Source: Azospirillum endophyticum (GTDB lineage: Bacteria; Pseudomonadota; Alphaproteobacteria; Azospirillales; Azospirillaceae). From it: a stretch of DNA of 64,000 nucleotides. The position numbers were made by a program, and so were the translations under genes. The stretch covers positions 1 through 64,000 of the forward strand of contig NZ_JAENHM010000060.1 in the NCBI RefSeq assembly GCF_016595245.1, given 5' to 3'. Positions 1 through 12,174 of the stretch are shown piece by piece (position 1 is the first letter of the stretch; the number at the start of each line of letters is the position of its first letter). A model generated the notes under the pieces. The model ran no database searches. It worked only from the letters and a program-made list of their open reading frames with translations, and had not been told where the DNA came from.

Positions 1-53
1 TGTTAGGCATGCCGCCAGCGTTCGTTCTGAGCCAGGATCAAACTCTCAGGTTC
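1..53 (-). rRNA. rrs: 16S ribosomal RNA, 5' end only (runs off the window)
   Basis: Read on the minus strand, this stretch carries the universal 16S start (AGAGTTTGATCCTGGCTCAG) followed by the usual AACGAACGCTGGCGGCATGCC continuation of alphaproteobacteria. Only about the first 50 nt are inside the window; the rest lies before position 1. The mature 5' end is placed near 53 by analogy with other 16S genes and may be off by a few bases. Confidence 0.95.
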
Positions 54-250
54 AGATCGCGACCGAAGCCACGACTGACAGGACCGCCATAGCGATCTCC
101 TGAAACGTCGATACTGTTACAGTTTCTCTGTCCAAAAGATGCACAGACGATCCTCGATTGCGCCGATCCCCAAAGGAAACCAACACCCCAAGGCCGCAAC
201 GGCTACCAACTACCGCCGCCTGCGCATCCCTTCTCACAACACGGTATGTA

Positions 251-265
251 CTTGTCAAAGAGCCC
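251..265 (-). promoter_or_regulatory. boxA-like antitermination site of the rRNA leader
   Basis: On the minus strand the sequence reads GGGCTCTTTGACAAG, close to the conserved rRNA boxA (GCTCTTTGACA) that loads the NusB/NusE antitermination complex. It lies about 200 nt before the 16S start, followed by the GAAGGGATGCGCAGG leader block I associate with Rhodospirillales rRNA operons. A small hairpin (ATCCCC/GGGGAT, 303-321) lies just upstream of it in the leader. Confidence 0.65.
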
Positions 266-446
266 GCAACGCTGAGACGCGTCGCACCGGCCGCTCTTCC
301 GCATCCCCTTCTTCAGGGGATCGGGTCAGAGTGACCGGAGATATTTCGGTCGAAGCCGGAAGAGTGAAACTGCTAAGCTGCTGTTTTCTCTTCCGTTTCT
401 CCGCCGGCGCCGCGCCTCAATCAGCGCCCCGCCGTCGGTGGAGCGG

Positions 447-512
447 TTTATAGGCGCCTCATCCCGAACCGCGCAAGCGCTTTTTTCGTCGCTTCGTCAT
501 TTTTTCGATCGC
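447..512 (-). promoter_or_regulatory. Probable rRNA operon promoter with A-tract UP-like region
   Basis: On the minus strand a -35 box TTGCGC (471-476) and a -10 box TATAAA (447-452) are separated by 18 nt. Two A-tracts just upstream (around 481-486 and 500-505) resemble an UP element. Position and direction fit a promoter firing into the 16S gene, with a leader of about 390 nt between them. The region 54-446 holds no credible gene, only this leader. Confidence 0.5.
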
Positions 513-584
513 GTCGTTTTTCGCAGGCGCAGCCCATGGCGCGATCCGTAGAGTGGCGCATCGTTTCGTTGCGAGCACAGGACC

Positions 585-1826
585 ATGCGGAGCTTCCGTC
601 TTCTCCACACCGCCGACTGGCATCTCGGCCAGACTCTGCACGGCATTCCCCGCGACGCCGAGCATGGGCGTTTCCTCGACTGGCTGATCGACCGCATCGG
701 CGATCATCGGGTCGACGCGCTGGTGATCGCGGGCGATGTGTTCGACGGACAGAATCCGCCGATCCCGGCCTTGGCGCTCTTCTATCGCTTCGTGGCGAGG
801 GCGAAGGCGCTGCATCCACGGCTGGACATCGTCGTCGTCGCCGGAAACCACGACAGCGCCAGCCGGCTGGAGGCTCCGTCGCCATTGATGACGGAGATGG
901 GGGTGCGGGTGATCGGCACCCTGCCCTCCGCCGAGGGCTTGTTCGATCCGTCCCGGCTGATCGTGCCGCTGCATGACGCCGATGGAACAGTCGCCGCCCG
1001 CTGTGTCGCCATGCCCTATCTCCGGCCCTCCGACCTGCCGGCGGTCGAGGAGGCGGAGGACGTCGATCCGCTGATCGAAGGGGTCCGGCGACTCTACACC
1101 CAAGCCTGGACCGGCGGGCGTGGGCGTTGTGGACCGGGAGAGGCGCTGATCCTGACCGGACACTGCTATATGCGCGGCGGCACCCTGTCCGAATTGAGCG
1201 AGCGCAAGATCCTGGGCGGCAACCTGCACGCCCTGCCCGTCGACATCTTCCCGGAAGATGCCGCCTATGTGGCGCTGGGCCACCTGCACCGGGCGCAGGC
1301 GGTGGGCGGGCGCGAAGCGGTGCGCTACAGCGGTTCGCCGATCCCGCTGGCACTGGACGAACAGCCCTATCCCCATCAGGTGGTGCTGGCCGAGTTCGCG
1401 GCAGGCCGGCTGATCGGACAGGAGGCGCTGCGGGTTCCCCGCCATGTGGCCATTCACCGGGTCAGCGAGGCCAGCCCGGAAGCGGCGCTTGAAAGGCTGA
1501 AGCGGCTGGACCTGGATGGAGCCCTGCCACGCGACGCCTGGCCATTCCTGGAGGTGACGGTCACCTTGCCGGAGCCGCGCCCTGCGCTGCGCGACGAAGT
1601 CGAGGCGGTGCTGGCCGGCCGGCCGGTGCGGCTGCTGAAGCTGGGGGTGCGTCTGACCGGCAGCGGGCAGACGCTGGCCGACAGCGCGCCACCGGTCGAT
1701 CTGGCCTCTCTGGAGCCGGAAGAGGTGTTCCGCCGTCTCTACCGCCGCAGCCATGAGGGCGATCCCGACCCCGATTTGATGGCGGCCTTCCACGAGTTGC
1801 TGACCGGCGTGCAGGAGACGATGTGA
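585..1826 (+). CDS. sbcD: Exonuclease subunit SbcD (Mre11-type nuclease)
   Basis: This is the nuclease half of the SbcCD complex, which cuts hairpins and protein-blocked DNA ends. The 413-aa protein shows the metallophosphoesterase motifs in order: DWH at residues 11-13, GDVFD at about 50-54, GNHD at about 87-90, and GHLH at about 230. Length matches the family. The start ATG follows an AGGA-type ribosome site. Its stop overlaps the sbcC start region, so the two are almost certainly one transcript and translationally coupled. No other genes appear to belong to this operon. Function is very secure; regulation cannot be read from the sequence. Confidence 0.95.
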   Translation: MRSFRLLHTADWHLGQTLHGIPRDAEHGRFLDWLIDRIGDHRVDALVIAGDVFDGQNPPIPALALFYRFVARAKALHPRLDIVVVAGNHDSASRLEAPSPLMTEMGVRVIGTLPSAEGLFDPSRLIVPLHDADGTVAARCVAMPYLRPSDLPAVEEAEDVDPLIEGVRRLYTQAWTGGRGRCGPGEALILTGHCYMRGGTLSELSERKILGGNLHALPVDIFPEDAAYVALGHLHRAQAVGGREAVRYSGSPIPLALDEQPYPHQVVLAEFAAGRLIGQEALRVPRHVAIHRVSEASPEAALERLKRLDLDGALPRDAWPFLEVTVTLPEPRPALRDEVEAVLAGRPVRLLKLGVRLTGSGQTLADSAPPVDLASLEPEEVFRRLYRRSHEGDPDPDLMAAFHELLTGVQETM

Positions 1827-4800
1827 TGCGGATTCTCGCGGTGCGCGGCGCCAACCTGACCAGCCTCGACGGTCCCTTCGCCATCGACTTCGACCGGGAG
1901 CCGCTGCGGCGGGCCGGGCTGTTCGCCATCACCGGGCCGACCGGCGCCGGGAAGAGCACGATCCTGGACGCCCTGTGCCTGGCCTTGTTCGACCGCATGC
2001 CGCGACTACCCGAAGGACGCGGCGAGATGCTGGGATCGGAGGGCGATCCCAACAGCATCCGCACCACCGATGTGCGCACGGTCTTGCGACGAGGCGCCGG
2101 CTTCGGCTGGGCCGAGGTGGATTTCGTCGGTGTTGACGGCGAGGCCTATCGCGCCCGCTGGGATCTGCGACGGGCGCGGCACAAGGCGCAAGGCGCCCTG
2201 CAGCAGCAGAGCATGTCGCTGAGCAGCCTGGACGGCGAGCGCCGCTTCGGCGACGGCAAGAAGAGCGTGCTGGAGGAGATCGAGCGGCGGCTCGGCCTGA
2301 CCTTCGAGCAGTTCCGGCGGGCGGTCCTGCTGGCCCAAGGCGATTTCGCCACCTTTCTGAAGGCGCCGCCGCGCGAGCGCTCCGCCCTGCTGGAATTGCT
2401 GACGGGGACGGAGATTTACTCGCGTCTGTCGGTCGCGGCGCATGAGCGGGCGACTGCGGAGAAGCAGACGCTCGAAAGACTGGCGGCGCAGGGTGGCGGC
2501 ATCGGGGTGCTGAACGACGATGACCGCGCGGCCTTGCAGGCGGAAGCCGGCGACGCTGCGGAGGCCGTGCGGAGTGGCGAGCAGGCGCTGGCGCTCGTCC
2601 AGGCGGCGTTGGCCTGGCACGACCGCGACGGGCAACTCGCGGCGGCCGAGAACAAAGCGGTCGAGGTGGCGGAAGCGGCGAACCAAGCCTGGAGCGAGGC
2701 CGAAGGCAGGCGCGAAGCCGCCATCCGGTTGCGCGGGTTGCAGCCGGTACGGCCGGTGCTGATTGATGCCGACCGGGCGGGCGGAGAGGCGGCGGAGACC
2801 GCAGCGGCGATGGAGCGGGCGGAAGCGGCTTTGGCCGCGACACGGCTTGCGGTGGAGGAAGCGACCGGTCGCCATGGCGAGGCCCGGCGGCGCTTCGAGG
2901 CGACCTGCGCCGAACAGACCAATGCTGAACCCGATCTTGAACTTGCGGCCGACCTCGATGGGCGGATCGCGACCCTGACCGGTGAAAAGGGGACTGCCGA
3001 GGCGGCGGCGAAGGCGGCGACCCAGCGCAGCGGCATGCTGCGGAAGGCGGTACAGGACATCGACACCGCTCTATCAGCGGCGCGCAACGACGCGGCCCGG
3101 CTGGAGAGTTGGCTGCGGGGAGAGGCCGGCTTTGCCGGGGTGGCCGGGCAGTGGGAACGCTGGGACCGGCTGCTGACCCGCATCATCGCCGACGGGCGGA
3201 CCGGTAAGGCCGCCGGTCAGGAACGTGGGCGGTTGGAGCAGGAGCTTGCGGCGACGGAAGCCACGGCGCGGGTTATGGAAAGCCGGCTGGAGGAGGCGCG
3301 GGGGCGTTGTCGCTCCGCCGAACGGGCGCTGGAGGAGTTGCGCGGCGAAGCGGTGCCGTCTCTGGAGGAGGCACGACAGGCACGGTCGGACGCCGGACGC
3401 CGGCGCGACGGTCTGCTGGCTCTGCTCGCCATCGCAGAGACGCGACACCGCCTGGAGACGGAGCGGGCGGCGGCCGAGGGCGAACGGCTGCGACTGTTGG
3501 ACGAAGCGAAGCGGGATGGGACAGCTGCGCGGGAGCTAGCGGAACGCCGCGTCGGACAGCGCGCCACGGTCGAAGAGGCGGAACGCACCCTGCAACGGCT
3601 GCTGCTGGCCCAACGCGAGGATGTGGAAGGCCTGCGCGGGCGGCTGGTCGAGGCGGAGCCCTGCCCGGTCTGCGGTTCGGTCGAGCATCCCTGGGCCGGG
3701 GCCGGGGCGACGCCGCTCGGCCGGGTGACGCAGGATCAGGAAAGGCATCTTGCCGGATTGCGCGAGGCGCTCGCCGGGACGGTAGCCCGCCACGCCGCAT
3801 TGGAGACGGCGGAACAGGCGGCGCGCAAAGGGGCCGAGGGGGTGACGGCGCGGCAGGCGGCCATCGCTCAGGAAATCGAAGGGCTGGCGGCGCGCTGGAC
3901 CGCGCAGGCGGCGGGGGTCGGCTGGGAAGCCGGGCGTGGAACGCTCAGCGACATCCGCGGGGAGGTCGAGGCGGTCGATCATCGGCTTGCGACCATCGCG
4001 CGGGATGAGGAGCGGGCGCTCGACCATCGCCGGCGGGTCGATGCGGCACAGCAGGAGCACCGGCGGCTGGAAACCGCGGCGGCCGGTCTGGCGAGCGAGT
4101 GCGAAACGACCCGGCAGCGGCTGGCCGATGGACGGCAGGCCCTGGTCTTGGCGGTGGCGGCGCTGGAGCGGGCGGAGGCCGACAGGGAGGCTGCGCTGGC
4201 GGAACTGGCAGAAGGCTTGGCGGGGGAAGCCGGCTGGCGGTCTCGGCTGGACCAGGGGCCGGAGGCGTACCGGACCGTGTTGTCGGCCAGAGTGGGCGAA
4301 TACCGGGAGAAGAGCGAGGCGCTGGCCCGCGCTGTCCGTGAGGTTGAGCGGGCGAGCGGCGAGCAGGCGGTGCAGAGTGCGGAACTGGAAGCAGCGTTCC
4401 GGGCGGAGGAGGAGGCGCGGGCACGGGCGGCCGACCTTGCCGGGCGATTGGCGGAAACGCGGACGGCGCGCGCTGCCCTGCTGGGCGGACGACCGGTGGC
4501 GGAGGTGCGCAAGGCGCTGGCAGGGGAGCGGCATGAGGCCGAAGCCCTGTTGGAAAAAGCTACCTTCGCACGGCAGGACGCCGTCGCCCGACTGTCGGCG
4601 GCGGAACAGGAACGGGAAACCCGTGGCGAAGCGTCGAGACGCTGCGCCGACCAGGCCAAGGCGGCCGGCGAGCGGCTGGAAAGGGCCGTGGCCGACCGTG
4701 GGGTCGGGCTGGAGGAGATCCGCCGGCTGCTGGCTGCTCCCGAAAGCGAACTGGAGACGGAGGAACTGGCGCTGGCGGTGTTGGAGCGGGCGCGTGGAGA

Positions 4801-5587
4801 TGCGGCGCTGGTGGTCGCCGAACGGCGGCGGCAGCGCGCCGACCACAATGCCGCCGGCCGGCCGGTGCAGAGCGTCGAGGAGGCCGCGGCAACGGCGGAG
4901 ACCATCCGGACGGTGCTGGACCGCGACCGCGACCGGCTGGGCTCGGCGCGTGGGCGGCTGGAGGCCGACGACGCCAACCGGCAACGGCTGGCGGGGCTGA
5001 CTGCCGCGATCGAGGCGCAGCAGGCGCGCTGTGCGCTGTGGGGCAAGATGGCGCAGCTGATCGGTTCGGCGAACGGGCAGAAGATGCGCAACTTCGCCCA
5101 AAGCCTGAGCCTGGATCTGCTGCTGACCCATGCCAATCGCCATCTGGAGGATCTGGCTCGCCGTTATCGGCTGGAACGGGTGGCCGGGGCGGATCTGGAG
5201 ATCCAGGTGGTCGACCGCGAGATGGGCGACGAACGGCGCGGCGTCCACAGCCTGTCGGGTGGCGAGCTGTTCCTGGTGTCGCTGGCGCTGGCGCTCGGGC
5301 TGTCGGCGATGGCGGCGGGGACCTCCGGCGGGATCGGCACGCTGTTCATCGACGAGGGGTTCGGCACACTCGACCCCGACAGCCTGGACGTGGCGCTATC
5401 CTGCCTGGAGGCGTTGCAGGCTGGCGGCCGTCAGGTCGGCGTCATCAGCCACGTTCCGGCGATGGTCGAACGCATCGGCACGCAAATCCGCGTCATGCCG
5501 CTGGGCGGCGGGCGCAGCCGGGTGACGGTGCAATCGGTAACGGGGATGGCACTGGGCGTGGCAATGGAAGAGGTGGAGGGGGTTTGA
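1826..5587 (+). CDS. sbcC: Exonuclease subunit SbcC (SMC-like ATPase)
   Basis: This is the ATPase partner of SbcD, a Rad50-like protein that clamps DNA and opens the nuclease site. The roughly 1253-aa protein has the Walker A motif GPTGAGKST at residues 37-45, then long Ala/Glu/Arg-rich coiled-coil arms. A zinc-hook CPVC lies near residue 613, and the C-terminal half-site has the signature LSGGE near 1143 and Walker B LFIDEGFGTLD near 1170. The ATG at 1826 shares bases with the sbcD stop and lies 8 nt after a GGAG site; a GTG at 1823 in the same frame is an alternative. It is the last gene of the pair and converges on the MoxR-type gene 24 nt away. Confidence 0.95.
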   Translation: MRILAVRGANLTSLDGPFAIDFDREPLRRAGLFAITGPTGAGKSTILDALCLALFDRMPRLPEGRGEMLGSEGDPNSIRTTDVRTVLRRGAGFGWAEVDFVGVDGEAYRARWDLRRARHKAQGALQQQSMSLSSLDGERRFGDGKKSVLEEIERRLGLTFEQFRRAVLLAQGDFATFLKAPPRERSALLELLTGTEIYSRLSVAAHERATAEKQTLERLAAQGGGIGVLNDDDRAALQAEAGDAAEAVRSGEQALALVQAALAWHDRDGQLAAAENKAVEVAEAANQAWSEAEGRREAAIRLRGLQPVRPVLIDADRAGGEAAETAAAMERAEAALAATRLAVEEATGRHGEARRRFEATCAEQTNAEPDLELAADLDGRIATLTGEKGTAEAAAKAATQRSGMLRKAVQDIDTALSAARNDAARLESWLRGEAGFAGVAGQWERWDRLLTRIIADGRTGKAAGQERGRLEQELAATEATARVMESRLEEARGRCRSAERALEELRGEAVPSLEEARQARSDAGRRRDGLLALLAIAETRHRLETERAAAEGERLRLLDEAKRDGTAARELAERRVGQRATVEEAERTLQRLLLAQREDVEGLRGRLVEAEPCPVCGSVEHPWAGAGATPLGRVTQDQERHLAGLREALAGTVARHAALETAEQAARKGAEGVTARQAAIAQEIEGLAARWTAQAAGVGWEAGRGTLSDIRGEVEAVDHRLATIARDEERALDHRRRVDAAQQEHRRLETAAAGLASECETTRQRLADGRQALVLAVAALERAEADREAALAELAEGLAGEAGWRSRLDQGPEAYRTVLSARVGEYREKSEALARAVREVERASGEQAVQSAELEAAFRAEEEARARAADLAGRLAETRTARAALLGGRPVAEVRKALAGERHEAEALLEKATFARQDAVARLSAAEQERETRGEASRRCADQAKAAGERLERAVADRGVGLEEIRRLLAAPESELETEELALAVLERARGDAALVVAERRRQRADHNAAGRPVQSVEEAAATAETIRTVLDRDRDRLGSARGRLEADDANRQRLAGLTAAIEAQQARCALWGKMAQLIGSANGQKMRNFAQSLSLDLLLTHANRHLEDLARRYRLERVAGADLEIQVVDREMGDERRGVHSLSGGELFLVSLALALGLSAMAAGTSGGIGTLFIDEGFGTLDPDSLDVALSCLEALQAGGRQVGVISHVPAMVERIGTQIRVMPLGGGRSRVTVQSVTGMALGVAMEEVEGV

Positions 5588-5610
5588 GGGGAAGGCGTCC
5601 CCCTCCCCGA

Positions 5611-6453
5611 TCACCGCCCCCGCTTCGCCAGGAAGGCCAACCGTTCCAGCGTGTGGACGTCCTGCTCGTTCTTCAGCAACGCGCCGCAGAGCGGCGGAAT
5701 CAGCGTGCGGGCGTCCTTGGCGCGGAGGGTTTCGGGATCGACGTTCTCGACCATCAGCAGCTTGATCCAGTCCAGCAGTTCGGAGGTGGACGGCTTCTTC
5801 TTCAGGCCCGGAACTTCGCGCAGGTCGTAGAACAGGTTCAACGCCTCGCGCAGCAGCACCGCCTTCAGGCCGGGATAATGGACCTCGACGATGCGTTCCA
5901 TCGTTTCGCGCTCGGGGAAGCGGATGTAGTGGAAGAAGCAGCGGCGCAGGAAGGCGTCCGGCAGTTCCTTCTCGTTGTTCGACGTGATGATGACGATGGG
6001 GCGCTTGGCCGCCTTGATCGTCTGCCGAGTCTCGTAGACATGGAATTCCATGCGGTCGAGTTCGAGTAGCAGGTCGTTGGGGAACTCGATGTCGGCCTTG
6101 TCGATCTCGTCGATCAGCAGGACCGGGGAGTCCGGCGCCTCGAAGGCCTCCCACAGCTTGCCACGGACGATATAGTTGGCGATGTCGTGGACCTTCGCCT
6201 CGCCTAGCTGGCTGTCGCGCAGGCGGCTGACGGCGTCGTATTCGTACAGGCCCTGCTGCGCCTTGGTGGTCGACTTCACATGCCAGGACAGCAGCGGCTT
6301 GTTCAGCGCGCGGGCGATCTCCACCGCCAGCACCGTCTTGCCGGTGCCCGGTTCGCCCTTCACCAGAAGCGGCCGCTCCAGCGTGATGGCGGCGTTGACC
6401 GCCACCATCAGGTCGTCGGTGGCGACATAGCGGTCGGTTCCGGTGAAGCGCAT
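5611..6453 (-). CDS. MoxR-family AAA+ ATPase
   Basis: A 280-aa AAA+ protein of the MoxR/RavA-like group, chaperone-type ATPases that often act with VWA-domain proteins in metal insertion or complex assembly. Walker A is GEPGTGKT (33-40), Walker B is VLLIDE (111-116), and the sensor/arginine-finger stretch with LPDAFLRR lies at about 163-171. The usual VWA partner is not beside it: the neighbours are convergent sbcC and the unrelated cupin 28 nt upstream on the same strand. The close spacing suggests co-transcription with the cupin, but the substrate cannot be inferred. Family assignment is secure; role unknown. Confidence 0.85.
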   Translation of the reverse strand: MRFTGTDRYVATDDLMVAVNAAITLERPLLVKGEPGTGKTVLAVEIARALNKPLLSWHVKSTTKAQQGLYEYDAVSRLRDSQLGEAKVHDIANYIVRGKLWEAFEAPDSPVLLIDEIDKADIEFPNDLLLELDRMEFHVYETRQTIKAAKRPIVIITSNNEKELPDAFLRRCFFHYIRFPERETMERIVEVHYPGLKAVLLREALNLFYDLREVPGLKKKPSTSELLDWIKLLMVENVDPETLRAKDARTLIPPLCGALLKNEQDVHTLERLAFLAKRGR

Positions 6454-6480
6454 GGGTGGGTTCCCTCAAGCGAGAAGGTT

Positions 6481-6813
6481 TCAATCCACGATAAACAGGG
6501 CGGCGCCGATTTCGGTCGAGGACCGGTGCGGATGGTCGCCGAAATCGGACACCTGATAGCTCATGCCGGCGGTCAGGACGAAGCGGCGGCCGTCCTTCAA
6601 CTCGGTGACCAGTTCGCCGCTGACCACGAACAGCACATGGCCGCGGTCGCACCAATGGTCGGCCAGATAGCCCGGCGTGTATTCGACCAACCTGACCCGC
6701 AGGTCTCCGGCGTGGAAGCTGCGCCAGCGGGCAAGGCCGGTCTCGCCCGGATGTTCGGTGACGGGAACGGCGGACCAGTCGGTCACGGTGAAGGGAAGAG
6801 TCGGGAGTTCCAT
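6481..6813 (-). CDS. DHCW-motif cupin-fold protein
   Basis: A 110-aa single-domain cupin. The diagnostic ADHWCDRGH block lies at residues 51-59, with conserved HPGETG near 21-26, MSYQVSD near 84-90 and HRSSTE near 95-100, all typical of the small DHCW-motif family as I remember it. Such cupins usually bind one metal ion, but this family has no established reaction. It lies between alaS and the MoxR-type ATPase on the same strand; the alaS terminator separates it from alaS, so it is probably transcribed with the ATPase. No signal peptide or membrane segment, so probably cytoplasmic. Confidence 0.8.
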   Translation of the reverse strand: MELPTLPFTVTDWSAVPVTEHPGETGLARWRSFHAGDLRVRLVEYTPGYLADHWCDRGHVLFVVSGELVTELKDGRRFVLTAGMSYQVSDFGDHPHRSSTEIGAALFIVD

Positions 6814-6843
6814 CGCCGGACCTTGGCAGAAAGGGCATGAACA

Positions 6844-6875
6844 GAAAAACGGCCCCCGGAGCGAACCGGGGGCCG
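6844..6875 (-). terminator. Rho-independent terminator of alaS
   Basis: On the minus strand a perfect 10-bp stem (CGGCCCCCGG/CCGGGGGCCG, 6-nt loop) is followed by TTTTT. It lies 13 nt after the alaS stop and ends just before the cupin start codon region. Confidence 0.8.
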
Positions 6876-6888
6876 GATTTCATTGGGA

Positions 6889-9558
<2,670 letters not shown>

Positions 9559-9714
9559 ACGGTCAAGGCTCCGGGTGCGCGGCGCGGCCTTCCATCGGCC
9601 GAACCGTGCTTTTAGCGCGAGAATGGCGGCATGTCCACGACGGACGGATTATTACCCTGCGTCACGGTAGGCTCTTGGCCGCAGGCGACGCGCCGCGGCC
9701 GAACGGCTTCCGGA

Positions 9715-10503
9715 CTATTCGGCCTGCTCCGCCGCCCGCGCCTTTTCGATCCGGCGGCCGATGATGATCGCGATCTCGTAGAGCGCGATCAGCGGCACCG
9801 CCAGACTGACCTGGCTGATGACGTCCGGCGGAGTCAGCACCGCCGCGGCGATGAAGGCGCCGACGATGGCATAGCGCCGCTTGGACGCGAGCGCGTCGGT
9901 GCTGATGATGCCGACGCGGACCAGCAGGGTCAGCAGGACCGGCAGCTGGAAGGCGATGCCGAAGGCGAAGATCAGCGACATCACCAGATGCAGGTATTCG
10001 CCGACGCGGGCTTCGAACTCAATGGGCAGGGCGTTGCTGCCGTCGGGGTGGAATTCGAAGCCCAGGAAGAAGCGCCAGGCCATCGGGAAGATGAAGTAAT
10101 AGACGATGCCGGCGCCGGTCAGGAACATCACCGGGGTCGCCACCAGGAAGGGCAGGAACGCCTTGCGTTCGTGCTTGTACAGGCCCGGCGCCACGAACAT
10201 CCAGATTTGGCTGGCGATGATGGGGAAGGAGATGAAGCAGCCGGCCCAGAAGGCGACCTTCACATAGGTGAAGAAGGCTTCCGTCAGGCCGGTGTAGATC
10301 ATCCGCCGCCCCTGCCCCGCCAGCAGGTCGGCCAGCGGCTGGACGAGGAAATTGTAGATCTTGTCCGACACTGCATAGCACAGCAGGAAGGCGATCAGGA
10401 TGGCACCGATCGACCACATCAGCCGGTTCCGCAGCTCGATCAGGTGATCGATCAGCGGCATCTTGCTTTCTTCGAGTTCGTCCTGCTGGGTGTCGCCGGT
10501 CAT
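9715..10503 (-). CDS. tatC: Sec-independent protein translocase TatC
   Basis: The polytopic receptor of the twin-arginine pathway, which recognises RR signal peptides and exports folded proteins. The 262-aa protein shows the N-terminal cytoplasmic MPLIDHLIELRNRL block (about 15-28) with its conserved Glu and Arg, then six hydrophobic segments separated by loops as expected. It is the last gene of tatABC, 15 nt after tatB, in the standard order. The tail is rich in charged residues (RRIEKARAAEQAE), normal for the family. Confidence 0.95.
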   Translation of the reverse strand: MTGDTQQDELEESKMPLIDHLIELRNRLMWSIGAILIAFLLCYAVSDKIYNFLVQPLADLLAGQGRRMIYTGLTEAFFTYVKVAFWAGCFISFPIIASQIWMFVAPGLYKHERKAFLPFLVATPVMFLTGAGIVYYFIFPMAWRFFLGFEFHPDGSNALPIEFEARVGEYLHLVMSLIFAFGIAFQLPVLLTLLVRVGIISTDALASKRRYAIVGAFIAAAVLTPPDVISQVSLAVPLIALYEIAIIIGRRIEKARAAEQAE

Positions 10504-10518
10504 GGCCCGTCTTTGTCT

Positions 10519-11049
10519 TCAGGTCTGCTTGTCGGTCGGCTGGGCGGCGGCCACGGCGTCCGGCCGGGGGGCCGGGGCGGGCTGCGGCACCGGTGCCGGA
10601 ACCGGTTGCGGCGGTTCGATGGTGATCGGCGACGGGGCCGCCGAAGGCGCCACGCTGTCGGTGACCAGGGGAGCGGCGGGAGCGTCCACGACCGGCGACG
10701 GCGCTTGCGGCAGGTCCGGTTCCGGGGTGCTGCCGGCATGGCCGTTCAGGCCGACATCGAAGCCCTTGGGGTCGAAGGCCTTGCCCACCTCCCCCTGCGG
10801 GTCGATGGTGTCCTCCATCATCTTCTTGATGTTCAGGTCGCGGGTCTTCAGCGCTTCCTTGCGAAGCTCGTCCAACTCGGTCTCCCGCATCATGTCGTCG
10901 ATGTGGGTCTGGAATTCGCGCGCGACGCCTCTCGCCTTGCGCACCCATTTGCCGAGCGTGAAGATCGCCTTGGGCAGATCCTTGGGGCCAATGACCACAA
11001 GGGCGATGACGGCGATCACCATCAGTTCGGACCAAGCGATGTCGAACAT
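10519..11049 (-). CDS. tatB: Sec-independent protein translocase TatB
   Basis: A 176-aa Tat component that forms the substrate receptor with TatC. A single N-terminal transmembrane helix (about 6-21) ends in the GPKDLP turn, followed by an amphipathic helix with LGKWVRKARG. A long charged helical stretch and a Pro/Ala-rich, probably unstructured tail from about residue 105 complete it. The first residues MFDIAWSEL match the TatB signature. It lies between tatA and tatC with short gaps, in a classic operon. The Pro-rich tail is longer than in E. coli but usual in alphaproteobacteria. Confidence 0.95.
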   Translation of the reverse strand: MFDIAWSELMVIAVIALVVIGPKDLPKAIFTLGKWVRKARGVAREFQTHIDDMMRETELDELRKEALKTRDLNIKKMMEDTIDPQGEVGKAFDPKGFDVGLNGHAGSTPEPDLPQAPSPVVDAPAAPLVTDSVAPSAAPSPITIEPPQPVPAPVPQPAPAPRPDAVAAAQPTDKQT

Positions 11050-11123
11050 GTTCTTCCGGCTTCACGAATGCGGTGGGCAGGGTGGCGTGCGGCGTCCGTG
11101 CAGGAACGCCGCACGCCCGCCGG

Positions 11124-11378
11124 TCAGCTGCGGACCGCCTCGTCCTTCTTGGCCGCGGTTTCGGCCGTGTTGGCAGGCTGGTTCGGAATGGTCTTGGCGT
11201 TGGCGCCCGGAGCATTGGCGCCCGGGGTGGCATCGTCGCTGTCGTCCTGCAGGCCCGCCTTGAAGGACTTCACGCCCTTGGCGAGATCGCCCATCACCTT
11301 CGGCAGCTTTCCAGCGCCGAACAGGAGAAGAACGATCAGAAGAACGATGATCCAGTGCCAGATGCTGAAGGAACCCAT
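11124..11378 (-). CDS. tatA: Sec-independent protein translocase TatA
   Basis: An 84-aa pore-forming subunit of the twin-arginine translocase. It begins with MGSFSIWHW, has one transmembrane helix (about 8-21), the FGAGKLP hinge (about 20-26) and an amphipathic helix with GDLAKGVKSFK, then an acidic, Ala/Asn-rich tail. It is the first gene of tatABC and follows scpB by about 170 bp, so it may have its own promoter or be read through from scpAB; no strong terminator is visible between them. Confidence 0.95.
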   Translation of the reverse strand: MGSFSIWHWIIVLLIVLLLFGAGKLPKVMGDLAKGVKSFKAGLQDDSDDATPGANAPGANAKTIPNQPANTAETAAKKDEAVRS

Positions 11379-11550
11379 GGCGCGCCTATCACGTTTGAAC
11401 GGCCTTTGCGGCGGGCCGGCACTATGGCAGAAAGGCCAGGGTGCCGCAACGTTCGCCCCACCATCCTTAACCGGTTGTCATTGAGGTTTCACGGGAATTC
11501 GCGCGGACCCGGCGAAAAACGCCGGAGAGGAACGCCGCCCCGGGCGGGAC

Positions 11551-12168
11551 TCATGCCTCGTCGTCGGCACCGAGCGCGCTGTCGTCGCCCGTCGTCCCGA
11601 GACCGAGCAGGACCGGACGGCTGTCCAGCAGGCCAGCGGCGCGGAGGTCGTCGACGCTGGGCAGGTCGCGCAGGGTCTCCAGCCCGAAATGATCGAGGAA
11701 ATGGTCGGTGGTGATCCAGGTCAGCGGCCGCCCCGGCGTCTCCCGCCGCTTGCCCGGCCGGATCCAGCCATGCTCCATCAGCAGATCGAGCGTGCCCTTG
11801 CTGGTCGCCACGCCGCGGATGGATTCGATCTCCGCCCTGGTCACCGGCTGGTGGTAGGCGACGATCGCCAGCGTTTCGATGGCCGCGCGCGACAGCTTGC
11901 GCGACACCTCCTCTTCCCGCCGCAGCTCGGGCGCCAGATCGACCGCGGTGCGGAAGGCCCAGCCGCCGCCGGTGCGCACCAGATTGACGCCGCGCGGGGC
12001 GTAATGGGCCCGCAGCTCCTCCAGCAGCACGCCGACCTCCGGCCCGACACGGCCGGCCAGCGTCTCCTCGTCCAGCGGATCGGCGGAGGCGAACAGCAGC
12101 GCCTCCAGCAGGCGCAGCCTGCCGATGCGGGCCTCGGCCTCGGGGGCGTCGGTGACTTCCTTGATCAT
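11551..12168 (-). CDS. scpB: Segregation and condensation protein B
   Basis: A winged-helix kleisin partner that completes the SMC-ScpAB condensin used in chromosome segregation. The 205-aa protein contains the family blocks LEALLFAS (about 24-31), LSRAAIETLAIVAYHQPVTRAEIE (two winged-helix segments, about 92-115) and GRPLTWITTDHFLDHFGL (about 145-162). It starts 6 nt after the scpA stop, so the two are coupled. The C-terminal tail (about 185-205) is short and acidic. Length and order (scpA then scpB then tat genes) match other alphaproteobacteria. Confidence 0.93.
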   Translation of the reverse strand: MIKEVTDAPEAEARIGRLRLLEALLFASADPLDEETLAGRVGPEVGVLLEELRAHYAPRGVNLVRTGGGWAFRTAVDLAPELRREEEVSRKLSRAAIETLAIVAYHQPVTRAEIESIRGVATSKGTLDLLMEHGWIRPGKRRETPGRPLTWITTDHFLDHFGLETLRDLPSVDDLRAAGLLDSRPVLLGLGTTGDDSALGADDEA

Positions 12169-12174
12169 GCCGGC